Assembly (NCBI GenBank): GCA_965200765.1
Contig: OZ241380.1
Coordinates: forward strand, 1,302,001 to 1,366,000
Direction: 5' to 3'
Length of the DNA stretch: 64,000 bases
DNA from: G965200765 sp965200765
GTDB lineage: Bacteria; Pseudomonadota; Gammaproteobacteria; Arenicellales; JAJDZL01
The translations under genes and the position numbers were made by a program. Shown here piece after piece: positions 54,052-63,403 of the stretch. Below the pieces are notes generated by a model, which did no database searches, was not told the DNA's origin, and saw nothing but the letters and a program-made list of their open reading frames with translations. Position 1 is the first letter of the stretch. Each line of letters opens with the position of its first letter.

Positions 54052-55209
54052 TTAGTTCCTCGATTCTGAATTGTTTCGTGCTTGTAACATGTTGTCAATG
54101 AATTGATTAAACATTGCATTGGTTTCCCGGGGTCCGGGACTGGCCTCCGGATGACCTTGAAATGAGAACGCCGGCTTCGTCTTGTGTTCCAGTCCTTGGA
54201 TTGTTCCGTCAAACAATGAACGATGGGTTACGTCGAGTTCCTCCGGCAAGCCTTCATCATCGACTGTAAACCCATGATTTTGGCTTGTGATGAATATTTC
54301 GTTTGTTCTGAGGTTCTTTACCGGATGATTTGCACCGTGATGTCCAAACTTCATTTTCGCTGTACGACCGCCGCAGGCAAGTGCAAACAACTGGTGCCCC
54401 AAGCAGATTCCGAAAATCGGAATATCCTGGTTTAACGCTTCGCGAATCGTATCAATCGCATAGTTGCACGGTTCCGGGTCACCCGGACCATTGGAGAAAA
54501 ACAATCCGTCAATTTGTTCACCTTTCAATTCATCCAAAGTAGTTTTCGCTGGTACCACCTTGACACGACACCCTCGTTCTGACAGCATTCTGAGGATGTT
54601 CTGCTTGACTCCGTAGTCATAAGCGATTACAGAGAGTTGCATTTTGCTTGCTTGCATAGTTTTGGAGGAATTGGTGATCAAATCATGCAATCCATCATTC
54701 CAAAGGTAGCTATTGCTGGTAGTAACCACTTTGGCCAAATCCAAACCTTTGAGTCCTTCAAATTCTCTTGCCTTTTCAAGTGCCTGCTCCTCGCTTAGTG
54801 CATCAACGGTGTAAATGCAACCGTTCTGTGCACCTTTTATTCGAAGCAAACGTGTGAGGCGCCGGGTATCGATCCCGCTGATTCCGACAACCTCATTTAC
54901 CTTCAAAAATTTTGACAAACTGAGCTCGGAACGCCAATTGCTTACGATTTTTGGCAATTGTTTTACGACCAGTCCGGATGCGTGGATGATATTTGACTCA
55001 ATATCACCTGCATTCGCACCTACATTGCCGATATGTGGATGTGTGAGTGTAACTATTTGTCTTGCATAGGAAGGATCGCTAATGATTTCCTGATAGCCAG
55101 TAATGGAAGTATTGAAAATTACTTCACCAACAGAAAATCCCTCTGCACCAAATGAAAGTCCGTCAAACGAACTGCCATCTTCCAATACAAGTCGCGCGCG
55201 CTTTTCCAA
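54052..55209 (-). CDS. carA: Carbamoyl-phosphate synthase small subunit (glutamine amidotransferase)
   Basis: A 385-residue protein with an N-terminal CarA domain (LVLEDGSSFDGLSFG) and a C-terminal class I amidotransferase domain; the nucleophile is the Cys of FGICLGHQL and the His/Glu are in FQGHPEASPGP. It supplies ammonia from glutamine to CarB. It ends one base before the carB start codon. Confidence 0.96.
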   Translation of the reverse strand: MEKRARLVLEDGSSFDGLSFGAEGFSVGEVIFNTSITGYQEIISDPSYARQIVTLTHPHIGNVGANAGDIESNIIHASGLVVKQLPKIVSNWRSELSLSKFLKVNEVVGISGIDTRRLTRLLRIKGAQNGCIYTVDALSEEQALEKAREFEGLKGLDLAKVVTTSNSYLWNDGLHDLITNSSKTMQASKMQLSVIAYDYGVKQNILRMLSERGCRVKVVPAKTTLDELKGEQIDGLFFSNGPGDPEPCNYAIDTIREALNQDIPIFGICLGHQLFALACGGRTAKMKFGHHGANHPVKNLRTNEIFITSQNHGFTVDDEGLPEELDVTHRSLFDGTIQGLEHKTKPAFSFQGHPEASPGPRETNAMFNQFIDNMLQARNNSESRN

Positions 55210-55927
55210 TGATACTCATCCGTAGTATGAAATGATTACCAAGTTATTTTACAATCTACAAGCACCAGACAACGAAAGAAAATTCAATTTTCCCTGTTCA
55301 GTTGCACTGATCTGGCATGACTCAGTCGAACTCGATTGACTTCGTTCCTTAGTTGCCAAGCCGTTGATTTTACAAGTTGTTTTGATCTTCTGAATTTTTT
55401 ACCCCAAAAGTCTGCGTTATTCAGGCTCGAAACACCAGCTTTGCCGATTTTGTCCTCTGGTTGTCGCAGCAAAACCCGATTCTACCCTCTGTCGTCTGTT
55501 CGGTCGGGGAATTCTCGGACCACGCAACAAGACCGTCGGCCAGTCCAGTTTCATACCGTAGCCCACTCCGGCAATTCGACAACTTCGCCGTCAAATAAGT
55601 TCCAGCGGGAATCACTCTGGTCATTCAATGGTTGTACCGCGCCGGACTGAGAGCACAGATTGTTACAGGCGGAAAGATTCGGGTTGGTAACAAATTTCAG
55701 ATTTGACGGACTGAAAATTCAATACTGAAAAAGGTTCAGATACGCCGACAACACAACACCTGATTTACAACACAAGTCGTACCTGCCGGTTCGCAAAATA
55801 CTGGATTTCAACTGGTTTCGTCACCACCCGATAACGCATGGATTCAAGTCGTTGATTTCAACCCGACTACAATCCGTTAATGAATAGACGCATCTGACTG
55901 AATTACGGAAGAAATATCTGTAGAACT
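55210..55927. other. Long gene-free interval between carA and the TbpB-like lipoprotein
   Basis: 718 bp with no recognisable gene, tRNA or repeat. Short frames on both strands (55336-55650 plus, 55421-55624 minus) have no family match. The part next to carA should hold its promoter; a TAAAAT on the minus strand (near 55244) could be a -10 box but lacks a good -35. The stretch may be a decayed remnant of inserted DNA, but no recognisable fragment proves this. Confidence 0.5.
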
Positions 55928-56908
55928 CTAGGGACGCTTGCCACCAAATGCTCCTATTATTCTGCCTTTTTCAAAATACCCTCCTACTTCCTGGTGTTCA
56001 GACCCGTAGAAGGTACCTTCTATTTTGTTCGTCCCAGAACCTGTTCTGAAAAACCCGTTTGACAACGGAATATCGACCCATCCATCAAGAGTGTTCGGTG
56101 TACCTGTGTTCAAGTTGCGAACATTTGAAAAAGTTACATCAACCGTGGGAGTTGTGTCAAGTCCCTCCACAACAATCCTGGCATCTCCATGCAGTGGTTG
56201 TAATCGGTCAAGTGAAGTAGAAACTTGAGAAACTTGGGAATAATCAATACCTAACATAACACCAGTCCAAGTTGCACTGGAAATGGTGCTACTAGGACTT
56301 GTTCCCGGACTGCTCCCGAATGAAAACGAGTTTCCTCGTGCCGAACTCACTTGCCCGATTTGATAAATTCCAGATATTCCAATCCCGAAAAAACTGTGGT
56401 CCAGAATCCCGCCTATAGTCAAAACATTTCGATTCTGCCCGATACTGGGAACATTTTCAAAATGCAAACGAACCTGCCCTATGTCAATTCCGTTTCGGGT
56501 AAACAACGGCTGAATTTCTGCTAAATTGAGTGAAGGTAACACGGTGTCAAACGATAATTGTTGACCAGATACAGTGCAGGTACGGCTACCAGGGCAAGTT
56601 GTTTCCAATCTTGAAAATCCAGAATTAATACTACTTGCCAACACACTGCTCGAGATGAAGCGAGTCGCTGAACTTCTTCTACTCGAGATTAACGACCTGA
56701 TTTCTGCCGCTGTGCGATTCAAAACTTCACCTTGAGCAATGGTTTGGGCTCGTGACGGGTTTGAGACTACCCAATTCGGATAGTTGGTTGTTCGTATTGG
56801 GTTGCCGCCAGCGTCTGTCGTCGTTGTCCCACCGCCACCACCGCAGGCAACAAGATAGACGAATGCGACAACAAGAAAAGAATAATGAATTACTTTCATT
56901 AAGTTCAT
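55928..56908 (-). CDS. TbpB-like surface lipoprotein
   Basis: A 326-residue lipoprotein: signal peptide and lipobox LVAC with Cys22, followed by a Gly/Thr-rich linker. The C-terminal part resembles the beta-barrel of transferrin-binding protein B-like proteins, ending IEGTFYGSEHQEVGGYFEKGRIIGAFGGK. Such lipoproteins are often moved to the cell surface by Slam proteins and bind host proteins or small ligands; no Slam or TonB receptor gene is in the window. Composition is rich in Ser/Thr/Asn, unlike its neighbours. It interrupts the usual dapB-carA order. Confidence 0.8.
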   Translation of the reverse strand: MNLMKVIHYSFLVVAFVYLVACGGGGGTTTTDAGGNPIRTTNYPNWVVSNPSRAQTIAQGEVLNRTAAEIRSLISSRRSSATRFISSSVLASSINSGFSRLETTCPGSRTCTVSGQQLSFDTVLPSLNLAEIQPLFTRNGIDIGQVRLHFENVPSIGQNRNVLTIGGILDHSFFGIGISGIYQIGQVSSARGNSFSFGSSPGTSPSSTISSATWTGVMLGIDYSQVSQVSTSLDRLQPLHGDARIVVEGLDTTPTVDVTFSNVRNLNTGTPNTLDGWVDIPLSNGFFRTGSGTNKIEGTFYGSEHQEVGGYFEKGRIIGAFGGKRP

Positions 56909-57484
56909 CCACTAGATTGTTTGCGATATTGAGTCGGCTAACTCCAAAAAGGGTTGCCAGACTCCACGGACACCTACATAAGGTGTACATTTGGCTAGTA
57001 TATTGATAGCTGAGCAGAGTGTTAACATAAATTCAAGATTTTGTGCTACTTCAATCCAAATGAAAGTCGTGCAACAACTGCCATCGAAGAATTACGATCG
57101 CCTGGCTTTTCGTATAGCTTGATATTGCTGACCGATTGATACCTTTTCTTCCAAAATGGCAGGTTTGGTGCTGATTCAGTGCGAGATTAACTGCAATTCA
57201 TTCTCAGTTGCTGTCAGATCCAACTTCATGTATCATGGCAGAAATCTGATTTGGATTGCTGATATGCAACCTGACCTTGCTCAATTATTCTGCGACTTTC
57301 CGGTACGACTTCACCCTGTCAGTCAGTTGATTCTGGATTACTACAACGACGGTGTCATCGGGATTCCAGAGTTTATGCGTTATTTTTCGCTACCCAATTC
57401 AGACTACATTGAATTGGCGTATTGCTATATCACAATGGTTACTGGTACTCCCCCGTTTGCATAGGTGAAAACGCAACTTGCATC
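56909..57484. other. Long interval upstream of the TbpB-like lipoprotein gene
   Basis: 576 bp without a recognised gene. A plus-strand frame at 57156-57464 (102 residues, no family match, no ribosome-binding site) might be a gene but is not supported. An inverted repeat ACACCT-ACATA-AGGTGT lies at 56970-56986, about 60 bp before the lipoprotein start, where an operator could be. The region also carries the 3' flank of dapB. Confidence 0.45.
56970..56986. repeat. Short inverted repeat upstream of the lipoprotein gene
   Basis: Perfect 6-bp arms ACACCT and AGGTGT around ACATA, roughly 60 bp upstream of the lipoprotein start codon. It is placed where a repressor could act, but six-base arms occur by chance, so the regulatory reading is weak. 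Confidence 0.25.
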
Positions 57485-58285
57485 TTACAATCCGAGTACA
57501 TCTCGCATATCGTACACCCCGCTGGGTCGATCCAGTATCCATTTGGCAGCTCGCATGGCCCCCATTGCATAGGTCATACGACTGCTGGAACGGTGGGTAA
57601 TTTCAATTCTCTCTCCGCTGGTTGCAAACAGAACGGTGTGGTCGCCGACAATGTCCCCTCCTCGAATTGTCGCGAATCCAATTGATTTCGCATTGCGTTT
57701 GCCAGTATGCCCGTGACGCGTGAATACACCGTCGTTGTCCAAATCTCGACCTAGCGCAGTTGCAATCACTTCACCCATTTTCAACGCGGTACCAGAGGGA
57801 GCATCCACTTTGTTGCGATGGTGTGCTTCAATTATTTCAATATCCGCAGTATCGCCAAGCGTCTTTGCAGCATTTTCCATCAGACTGAGACACAAATTCA
57901 CGCCAACACTCATATTCGGAGCAAGAACAGTTGACAACCCATCATCCGCAAACTGCTGAATGCGATTGCGTTGTTCGGCAGAAAACCCGGTTGTTCCAAT
58001 CACCATGGGTTTGTCATGTTGAGCACAGGTTTCCAAGTGTGCAAGAGTGGCCTTCGGTGTAGTAAAGTCAATGAGTACATCAAATTCATTTGGATTCAAT
58101 GTATCGCTAACGATAACTTCCAGTGTTCCTACACCAGCGAGGTTGCCTGCATCACTGCCGATACTCTCACTTCCCTTCTGCTCCATTGCAAAGCTCAAAA
58201 CTGTATAGTCAGTGGCATGAGTAGCCTGAATCAGCGTGATTCCCATTCTTCCGGCAGCACCGGCGATGCCGATTCTAATTGTCAT
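57485..58285 (-). CDS. dapB: 4-hydroxy-tetrahydrodipicolinate reductase
   Basis: A 266-residue enzyme with the nucleotide-binding GAAGRMG near the N-terminus, IGTTGFS and the catalytic EAHHRNKVDAPSGTA. It acts in the diaminopimelate/lysine pathway. The ATG at 58285 is preferred because AAGGAA precedes it; an upstream ATG at 58309 would add eight residues. The gene normally sits next to carA, but 2.3 kb of other DNA separates them here. Confidence 0.94.
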   Translation of the reverse strand: MTIRIGIAGAAGRMGITLIQATHATDYTVLSFAMEQKGSESIGSDAGNLAGVGTLEVIVSDTLNPNEFDVLIDFTTPKATLAHLETCAQHDKPMVIGTTGFSAEQRNRIQQFADDGLSTVLAPNMSVGVNLCLSLMENAAKTLGDTADIEIIEAHHRNKVDAPSGTALKMGEVIATALGRDLDNDGVFTRHGHTGKRNAKSIGFATIRGGDIVGDHTVLFATSGERIEITHRSSSRMTYAMGAMRAAKWILDRPSGVYDMRDVLGL

Positions 58286-58446
58286 CTTTAATTCCTTTGG
58301 AATGAACAATTTGAAATTTCAAGTGATTTAATTTTGGGAACTTGTCTTCTGGGCAAAGAAACATAGTCGATCAAATTTAACACAGACAATCATCCGGCGC
58401 GACAATTTCTGTTCTGTCTAGCTCGTTGCGAAAGACTGCAAGGTTT

Positions 58447-59136
58447 TCAGCGTCGACGAATTACGGACTTCAGTGGTGAAACATGAACCGTATCAACGAC
58501 ACTCCCCTGTCTGCTATTCAGTATCAGCATCACTGCGTCTGCTATGTCTTCGGGTTCAATGTAGTTTTCCGGACTTGCTCCATGCGTGAATTCCGAGTTG
58601 TTGTAGAAATTTGTTTTCACCATGCCTGGCACGACAATCCCCACTTTCACACCGCTTGGAGCACACTCTTGCCGCAATGCCGAGACAGCACCTGCCAATC
58701 CCGCTTTCGCTGCAACATAGGCAACACCTCGTCGCCCTCCCGATAATGCAGATTCAGAACCGACAAAGACAAGAGTACCCGCCTGTCTCGCTTTCAAGGC
58801 TGGCAAATAGGCGCGGGCAATGTACAGGTTTGCAATCAGATTCACATCAATCAACTCCCGAATTTGAGCATAGGAAAACTCTTCCAGATTGCCAAATCGG
58901 CCAAATCCGGCACAAAGAACAAGCGACGATACATTTGCATACTGCTTTGCCAAAGATGGCAAACGGTTTTCAAGTGTCGCCAAATCTGTCAGATCCAATT
59001 CTTCATTCTGAAAATTGAGGTGTTGTATACCGGAGATCCCTCTGGATATTCCGATGACCGAATGTCCTTCAGACAGAAGACGTTTGGCTACTGCTTCACC
59101 GATTCCTGAACTCGTTCCGGTTACCAGTGCTTGCAT
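58447..59136 (-). CDS. Short-chain dehydrogenase/reductase
   Basis: A 229-residue SDR: coenzyme motif TGTSSGIG (6-13), an NAG-like CAGFG, and the catalytic Ser/Tyr/Lys with YVAAKAG. Substrate unknown. It starts 15 bases after the SPL-family gene ends and is the last member of the GT2-nucleosidase-SPL-SDR run on the minus strand. Confidence 0.88.
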   Translation of the reverse strand: MQALVTGTSSGIGEAVAKRLLSEGHSVIGISRGISGIQHLNFQNEELDLTDLATLENRLPSLAKQYANVSSLVLCAGFGRFGNLEEFSYAQIRELIDVNLIANLYIARAYLPALKARQAGTLVFVGSESALSGGRRGVAYVAAKAGLAGAVSALRQECAPSGVKVGIVVPGMVKTNFYNNSEFTHGASPENYIEPEDIADAVMLILNSRQGSVVDTVHVSPLKSVIRRR

Positions 59137-59151
59137 TGCTCCGCCCCCTGT

Positions 59152-60150
59152 CTAAATTGCTATCGTTGCCAAATGTACTTTGTCTTCATCCATGTACTGT
59201 GACAACTCCGTACGACACCAGTGAATCATTTCTTCTTCCTGCTCGCGCGGATAGGACACCATACCGTTCACCTGTTCAAATGGTTGCGCAACAAACTTGT
59301 CGTCCGGATACAACCGTTCCATTGAACGGAAGAAATCTTGCGGCATTCTAAAACCGCCAACCGTAACCGAATGCAACAGGTCCATGTTTACATTGGAAAA
59401 CAAATTCTGAAACAATTCCCTGTACTGATCGCGATAGTCACTTGTAAAAATGAGCGGATCAATTCGAAATCCAATTTTCCAGCCCGCCGCTTGCAACTCT
59501 CGTGAAGCATTGATACGTTTTTTTAGCGACGGCACTTTATGTTCCAGCTGGCTAGATATCTTCTGCGGAGTCAGACTGAATGCAACGACTACATTGTCCA
59601 CCGGTCCATGATTCAGCAAGAATCGAACCTGGGTGCTTTTGGTTCGTAATTCCAGCCAAGCATTCGGTTGATTCTTTACCAGGTTAACAAAGTATTCCGC
59701 CATTGTAGCAAATGGTTCCATCGCCAAACTGTCGCAATCATAGCCCGAAAAGAACCAGACTTCAGAACCGTCGTGCGACTGCACTGTTTTTGTTATCGCA
59801 GTTGCAAAGTCTTCATAATTGACGAACAGCACATGATGAGCCGACCGATACATGCCTTGCAAAAAACAGTAGCGACAATCATAAACGCAGTTCATCATGG
59901 TTGAAAAGTAGTAGTTATGCGGACCCCCCAATCCGTATTCGCGCGGCGCGGGCAACACAAATCCATGTTTTTTGTGAGCAAGGATCAAAGATGGTTTCAT
60001 CTTTTGCAACCGAAAGTCCTGAGATTTACGATTGAATACTTCCGAGTAGCGGTCGCAAGGAATGGTAGTCGCCTTTGGAAAGCGGTCCAGAATGTTTTCT
60101 ACTCGAGGTTCATCGACTATTTCTCGCTCAACATAAATCGTTTCGTACAT
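59152..60150 (-). CDS. SPL-family radical SAM protein (spore photoproduct lyase-like)
   Basis: A 332-residue protein with an N-terminal domain followed by a CxxxCxxC cluster motif, Cys88, Cys92 and Cys95 in NCVYDCRYCFLQG. Spore photoproduct lyase in Firmicutes repairs thymine dimers of this type, but this gammaproteobacterial gene lies in a non-sporulating genome and has unknown substrate. It directly abuts the nucleosidase gene (no gap between them) and is followed by the SDR gene after 15 bp, suggesting a shared pathway, possibly on a modified nucleoside or nucleic acid. Confidence 0.85.
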   Translation of the reverse strand: MYETIYVEREIVDEPRVENILDRFPKATTIPCDRYSEVFNRKSQDFRLQKMKPSLILAHKKHGFVLPAPREYGLGGPHNYYFSTMMNCVYDCRYCFLQGMYRSAHHVLFVNYEDFATAITKTVQSHDGSEVWFFSGYDCDSLAMEPFATMAEYFVNLVKNQPNAWLELRTKSTQVRFLLNHGPVDNVVVAFSLTPQKISSQLEHKVPSLKKRINASRELQAAGWKIGFRIDPLIFTSDYRDQYRELFQNLFSNVNMDLLHSVTVGGFRMPQDFFRSMERLYPDDKFVAQPFEQVNGMVSYPREQEEEMIHWCRTELSQYMDEDKVHLATIAI

Positions 60151-60981
60151 TCAAATGCTCTCCTGATCATCTAGGCACACTACATGATGCCACTTTTCAA
60201 TGTTCTCCAAGACCGAAGCAGCATTCTTGCAACCCCGAAAAAGCTCCAAATCAACCGATACTGGCAGTTCCAATGCTTGACACTTTGTCAAAAGTTTTCT
60301 CAATTTTGCCCGTTGTGTAAATGAAAACTTCCACTTTCTGCAAAACATTTCTTCCTGTCCATCAACCTGTTTTCTGGAACGCACTTTCTGAACGAGTTCA
60401 GAAAGGTCTTCTACCAGAAGACTCACAATTTCCTTGTGGCCTTCAACAAGGTTTGAAATCTGATCGGCATCCAGCCCAAATACGGAACTCTCCGAATTGT
60501 CAGAAACAATCTTGTAGCAGTGGACAAGCTCCGCAGGACCTGCCCGGGATGCCGAAAAATAAAATCCTGCGGCTTCCATTTCATATGCAATGTCCTCATC
60601 GTATATGTACTCCACCCGGTCCACGGTTCTCACAACATCTGTCCCACACGGACGCTTGAATACAAATGACGGATACCAAACGCGGCCCGTCGCATCATCC
60701 TGAATCGTATGAGCCAGGAACCCCTCGCCAATGTCTCTGGATTGATGTCCGGCGATTCCGACATTGAGCCAGCCGGTACAGTGCACACAGTCAAATTTTC
60801 CATGCAGAAATCCGCTTGCTGCCGCCGAATTGATTTTACCAATACCGCTTACTGCCAAAACAATGTCCGAATTGCGGTACACCTTGTAACTGGAAATTTC
60901 ATGCACCCGTTTCAAATTGAAATAATCAATCAACGGACGTGCCTCTGCCGACAGCGCCGTGATAATGTTAACCGTGTGCAT
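60151..60981 (-). CDS. Nucleoside phosphorylase / nucleosidase-like protein
   Basis: A 276-residue protein starting at ATG 60981 (MHTVNIITALSAEARPLIDYF), which resembles the MTA/SAH nucleosidase and nucleoside phosphorylase superfamily: an early ALxxEA motif, a central GIGKINSAAA segment and an AYEMEAAGFYFSA element that carries the ribose-binding Glu. The C-terminal 80 residues are longer than usual and helical. It overlaps the glycosyltransferase gene by 14 bases and abuts the SPL gene. Substrate unknown. Confidence 0.75.
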   Translation of the reverse strand: MHTVNIITALSAEARPLIDYFNLKRVHEISSYKVYRNSDIVLAVSGIGKINSAAASGFLHGKFDCVHCTGWLNVGIAGHQSRDIGEGFLAHTIQDDATGRVWYPSFVFKRPCGTDVVRTVDRVEYIYDEDIAYEMEAAGFYFSASRAGPAELVHCYKIVSDNSESSVFGLDADQISNLVEGHKEIVSLLVEDLSELVQKVRSRKQVDGQEEMFCRKWKFSFTQRAKLRKLLTKCQALELPVSVDLELFRGCKNAASVLENIEKWHHVVCLDDQESI

Positions 60982-61825
60982 TTGCGTTGAGCTGATCAAG
61001 TTCAAATGAATACTGCTTGAGCAGTTTTTCAAATTCGTCTTCTTGGCAGACAGATTTTCGCTTTCTCGCGCCGTTGATGTAAATCCTCAGCTTTTGCACA
61101 ATCATCTCCAGTGTCAAGATTCTGTTCTTCATGTTCAACGATTCGCCGTCCAGAACCTTCTTCAGAGCAATGATTCGATACTGATCCATCGCCGGAAATG
61201 CCTTGGAGAGTTGGTCGTTGTGCCCGCCGTACTTTACAACAAGTTTTTCATCTATATAGCCAAATTGATGGCGAAGCGCCATTCGCAACCACATGTCGTA
61301 ATCTTCACACACCGGCAGTGCGACATCAAACTTGCCAATATCCTCGAATACCGATGCATGAACAACAATTGCTGATGGCGACACGACGCATAGTGGCAAG
61401 CAGTATGGATAAATCCAGCCGCCCCGCTTCCGGTGCCGTTTTTTGGGGTTCACCCGAACACCGTCTCTGATCCAGATTTCATCGCAATGACAAATACGGA
61501 ACGCAGGATTCTCCAACAGCCATGCAACCTGTTTTTCAAGCTTGTCCGACTTCCACTCATCATCCGAGTCCAGAAATGCAATCCAGTCAGCTCGACACGA
61601 CTCTAGCCCGCTGTTGCGCGCTTTGCTGATTCCCGATGGAGATTGAAACCGATACACGATATCGGGGAACTCAGTTCTGACCATTTCACGAGTGTTGTCG
61701 ATTGATCCGTCATCAACCACAATTATTTCTTTGGGTGCCAGTGTTTGCTGAACTACCGAATTCAGCGCACGCCGAAGCAACATTTGTCGATCACGAGTCG
61801 GGATCACTACTGAAACTTCAAGCAT
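60968..61825 (-). CDS. Glycosyltransferase family 2 protein
   Basis: A 285-residue GT-A enzyme: VSVVIPTRDR at the N-terminus, IIVVDDGSIDNT, and the metal-binding FLDSDDEW. The acceptor is unknown. The start at ATG 61825 gives the usual GT2 N-terminus; an upstream frame to 61969 has no match. It is the first gene of the four-gene minus-strand run. Confidence 0.88.
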   Translation of the reverse strand: MLEVSVVIPTRDRQMLLRRALNSVVQQTLAPKEIIVVDDGSIDNTREMVRTEFPDIVYRFQSPSGISKARNSGLESCRADWIAFLDSDDEWKSDKLEKQVAWLLENPAFRICHCDEIWIRDGVRVNPKKRHRKRGGWIYPYCLPLCVVSPSAIVVHASVFEDIGKFDVALPVCEDYDMWLRMALRHQFGYIDEKLVVKYGGHNDQLSKAFPAMDQYRIIALKKVLDGESLNMKNRILTLEMIVQKLRIYINGARKRKSVCQEDEFEKLLKQYSFELDQLNANAHG

Positions 61826-61892
61826 TGCAACTTCAACCAAAATAAAATTGAAATCATTGTACAAGCACAAGTTGATGAAAATGCTTGATACT

Positions 61893-61940
61893 TTGGAATA
61901 AACGGCGGAGAAAATCCTATAATTTGCAATGCATGCATTG
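61893..61940 (+). promoter_or_regulatory. Promoter with palindromic operator for the FAD oxidoreductase pair
   Basis: TTGGAA (61893-61898), a 19-base spacer and TATAAT (61918-61923) form a promoter facing right. A perfect 14-bp palindrome CAATGCATGCATTG (61927-61940) covers the expected transcription start, the position of a repressor site. It lies between the divergent glycosyltransferase and oxidoreductase genes and could control both. Confidence 0.5.
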
Positions 61941-61999
61941 TCATCTGTCTGAAGACTGGCAAACAGCATTGCATCAAACTACTTGCAACGAATCTGCGG

Positions 62000-63403
62000 T
62001 TGAACAATTCACGAAGAACATGGCCGATTGTCGTTATTGGCGGCGGCGTGGTGGGGTGTGCAATCATCCGAAAGTTCGCAATGTCCGGCGTACCTTCACT
62101 ACTGGTTGAAAAAGGTCGGGACATTCTATCCGGCGCCAGCAAAGCGAACAGTGCAATATTCCATACAGCCTACGACGCAGGATTCGGTACGCTTGAACTT
62201 CAATGCATGCAAAACAGCCGACAGGAATATCTCAGCATTATGGATGAGTTAAATCTTCCACTGCTCAGAACCGGAGCTGTGGTGGTCATCAACTCTTCCG
62301 ATCAATTTGAACAACTGCATGAAATTCATGCATCTGCACAGCAGAAAGGTATACACGATGTTGAAATTCTGAATCGCAAGGGAATGGAGAAATATGTTCC
62401 CTGGGTTGATACCAAATTCTGTGGTGGCTTGCTGATTCACGGCGAAGATGTAATGGACCCCTGGTCAGCCCCTTTGGCTTATGCCAGGCATGCTGTGGCA
62501 AACGGTGCCGAGGTACTTTGCTCCTGTGAAGTTCAAGACGGATCGCTAAATAATGGTGTTTGGCAATTACAAACGAATCAGGGAGAAATTCGTGCAGAAA
62601 CCATAGTGAATGCATCAGGTTTGCATGGAGATTCAATTGAGCAAATCCGCGCCCAGCCCGACTTTGAAATCAGGCCGCGCAAAGGCCAGTTTGTTGTGTT
62701 TGACAAATCGGCATCCAGTGTTGTGAAACGAATCATTCTGCAAGTGCCGACCCCGCAAACCAAGGGCATTACGATTACACCCTCAATATTTGGAAATGTA
62801 ATCGTTGGACCAACCTCCGAGGAACAGAAAAGCCGGGAAGATACTTCAGTCAGTCAGGATACGTTGCAGAAATTGATTGATTTCGCTCACGAAGTAGTGC
62901 CAGCGTTGCGGCATCATGACACTACCGCGACCTATGCCGGGATACGACCCGCAACAAATGAATCGGATTACTGCATAGAAAGCCATCCGGGAGACAATTG
63001 GATCAGTGTCGCCGGCATACGCTCATCAGGCCTCACCTCGGCTCTTGGAATTGCACAGTATGTCGCTGGACTGTATGACAAAGACTTCGCCAGTTTGAAG
63101 AAATCGGACAGATTGAATCCTGTTTCTGTCCCGAATCTTGCTGAACATCGAACCAGACCCTACCAGCATGGGGGCTTTGGCGAAGTGGTTTGCCATTGTG
63201 AACGAGTAACTCGTCAGGAAATAGAAAACGCGGTATCCGGACCAGTGCCGGCACGCGATATAGGTGGCCTCAAAAGACGTACGCGTTGTCTGATGGGTCG
63301 TTGCCAAGGGTTTTACTGTTCATGGCGAATCTGGCAAATGACTGCGGACAAGATTCATTGGCCCAGCTACCTCAAACCAGGTGCTGACAATGCCCGAATA
63401 TGA
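62000..63403 (+). CDS. GlpA-like FAD oxidoreductase with C-terminal [2Fe-2S] BFD domain
   Basis: A 467-residue protein from TTG 62000. The FAD-binding Rossmann motif VVIGGGVVGCAI (11-22) is followed by a DAO-type fold like glycerol-3-phosphate or 2-hydroxyglutarate dehydrogenases. The C-terminus is a BFD-like [2Fe-2S] domain with Cys398-x-Cys400 and Cys430-x4-Cys435. This arrangement is typical of the anaerobic GlpA group, where a second FAD protein (GlpB-like) follows, as here. Substrate unknown. Confidence 0.82.
   Translation: MNNSRRTWPIVVIGGGVVGCAIIRKFAMSGVPSLLVEKGRDILSGASKANSAIFHTAYDAGFGTLELQCMQNSRQEYLSIMDELNLPLLRTGAVVVINSSDQFEQLHEIHASAQQKGIHDVEILNRKGMEKYVPWVDTKFCGGLLIHGEDVMDPWSAPLAYARHAVANGAEVLCSCEVQDGSLNNGVWQLQTNQGEIRAETIVNASGLHGDSIEQIRAQPDFEIRPRKGQFVVFDKSASSVVKRIILQVPTPQTKGITITPSIFGNVIVGPTSEEQKSREDTSVSQDTLQKLIDFAHEVVPALRHHDTTATYAGIRPATNESDYCIESHPGDNWISVAGIRSSGLTSALGIAQYVAGLYDKDFASLKKSDRLNPVSVPNLAEHRTRPYQHGGFGEVVCHCERVTRQEIENAVSGPVPARDIGGLKRRTRCLMGRCQGFYCSWRIWQMTADKIHWPSYLKPGADNARI

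Noticed and set aside
54051..54212. 54-residue N-terminal extension of carB
   Set aside because: It lies inside carA in another frame, and the family start (PKRTDI) with its own AGGAA site is at TTG 54050.
55336..55650. 104-codon open frame in the carA-lipoprotein gap
   Set aside because: No homology recognised and biased toward Ser/Arg/Pro typical of chance frames; an opposite-strand frame of similar quality overlaps it.
57156..57464. 102-codon open frame between dapB and the lipoprotein gene
   Set aside because: No recognised domain and no ribosome-binding site. Kept only as a mention in the gap entry because chance frames of this length are common.
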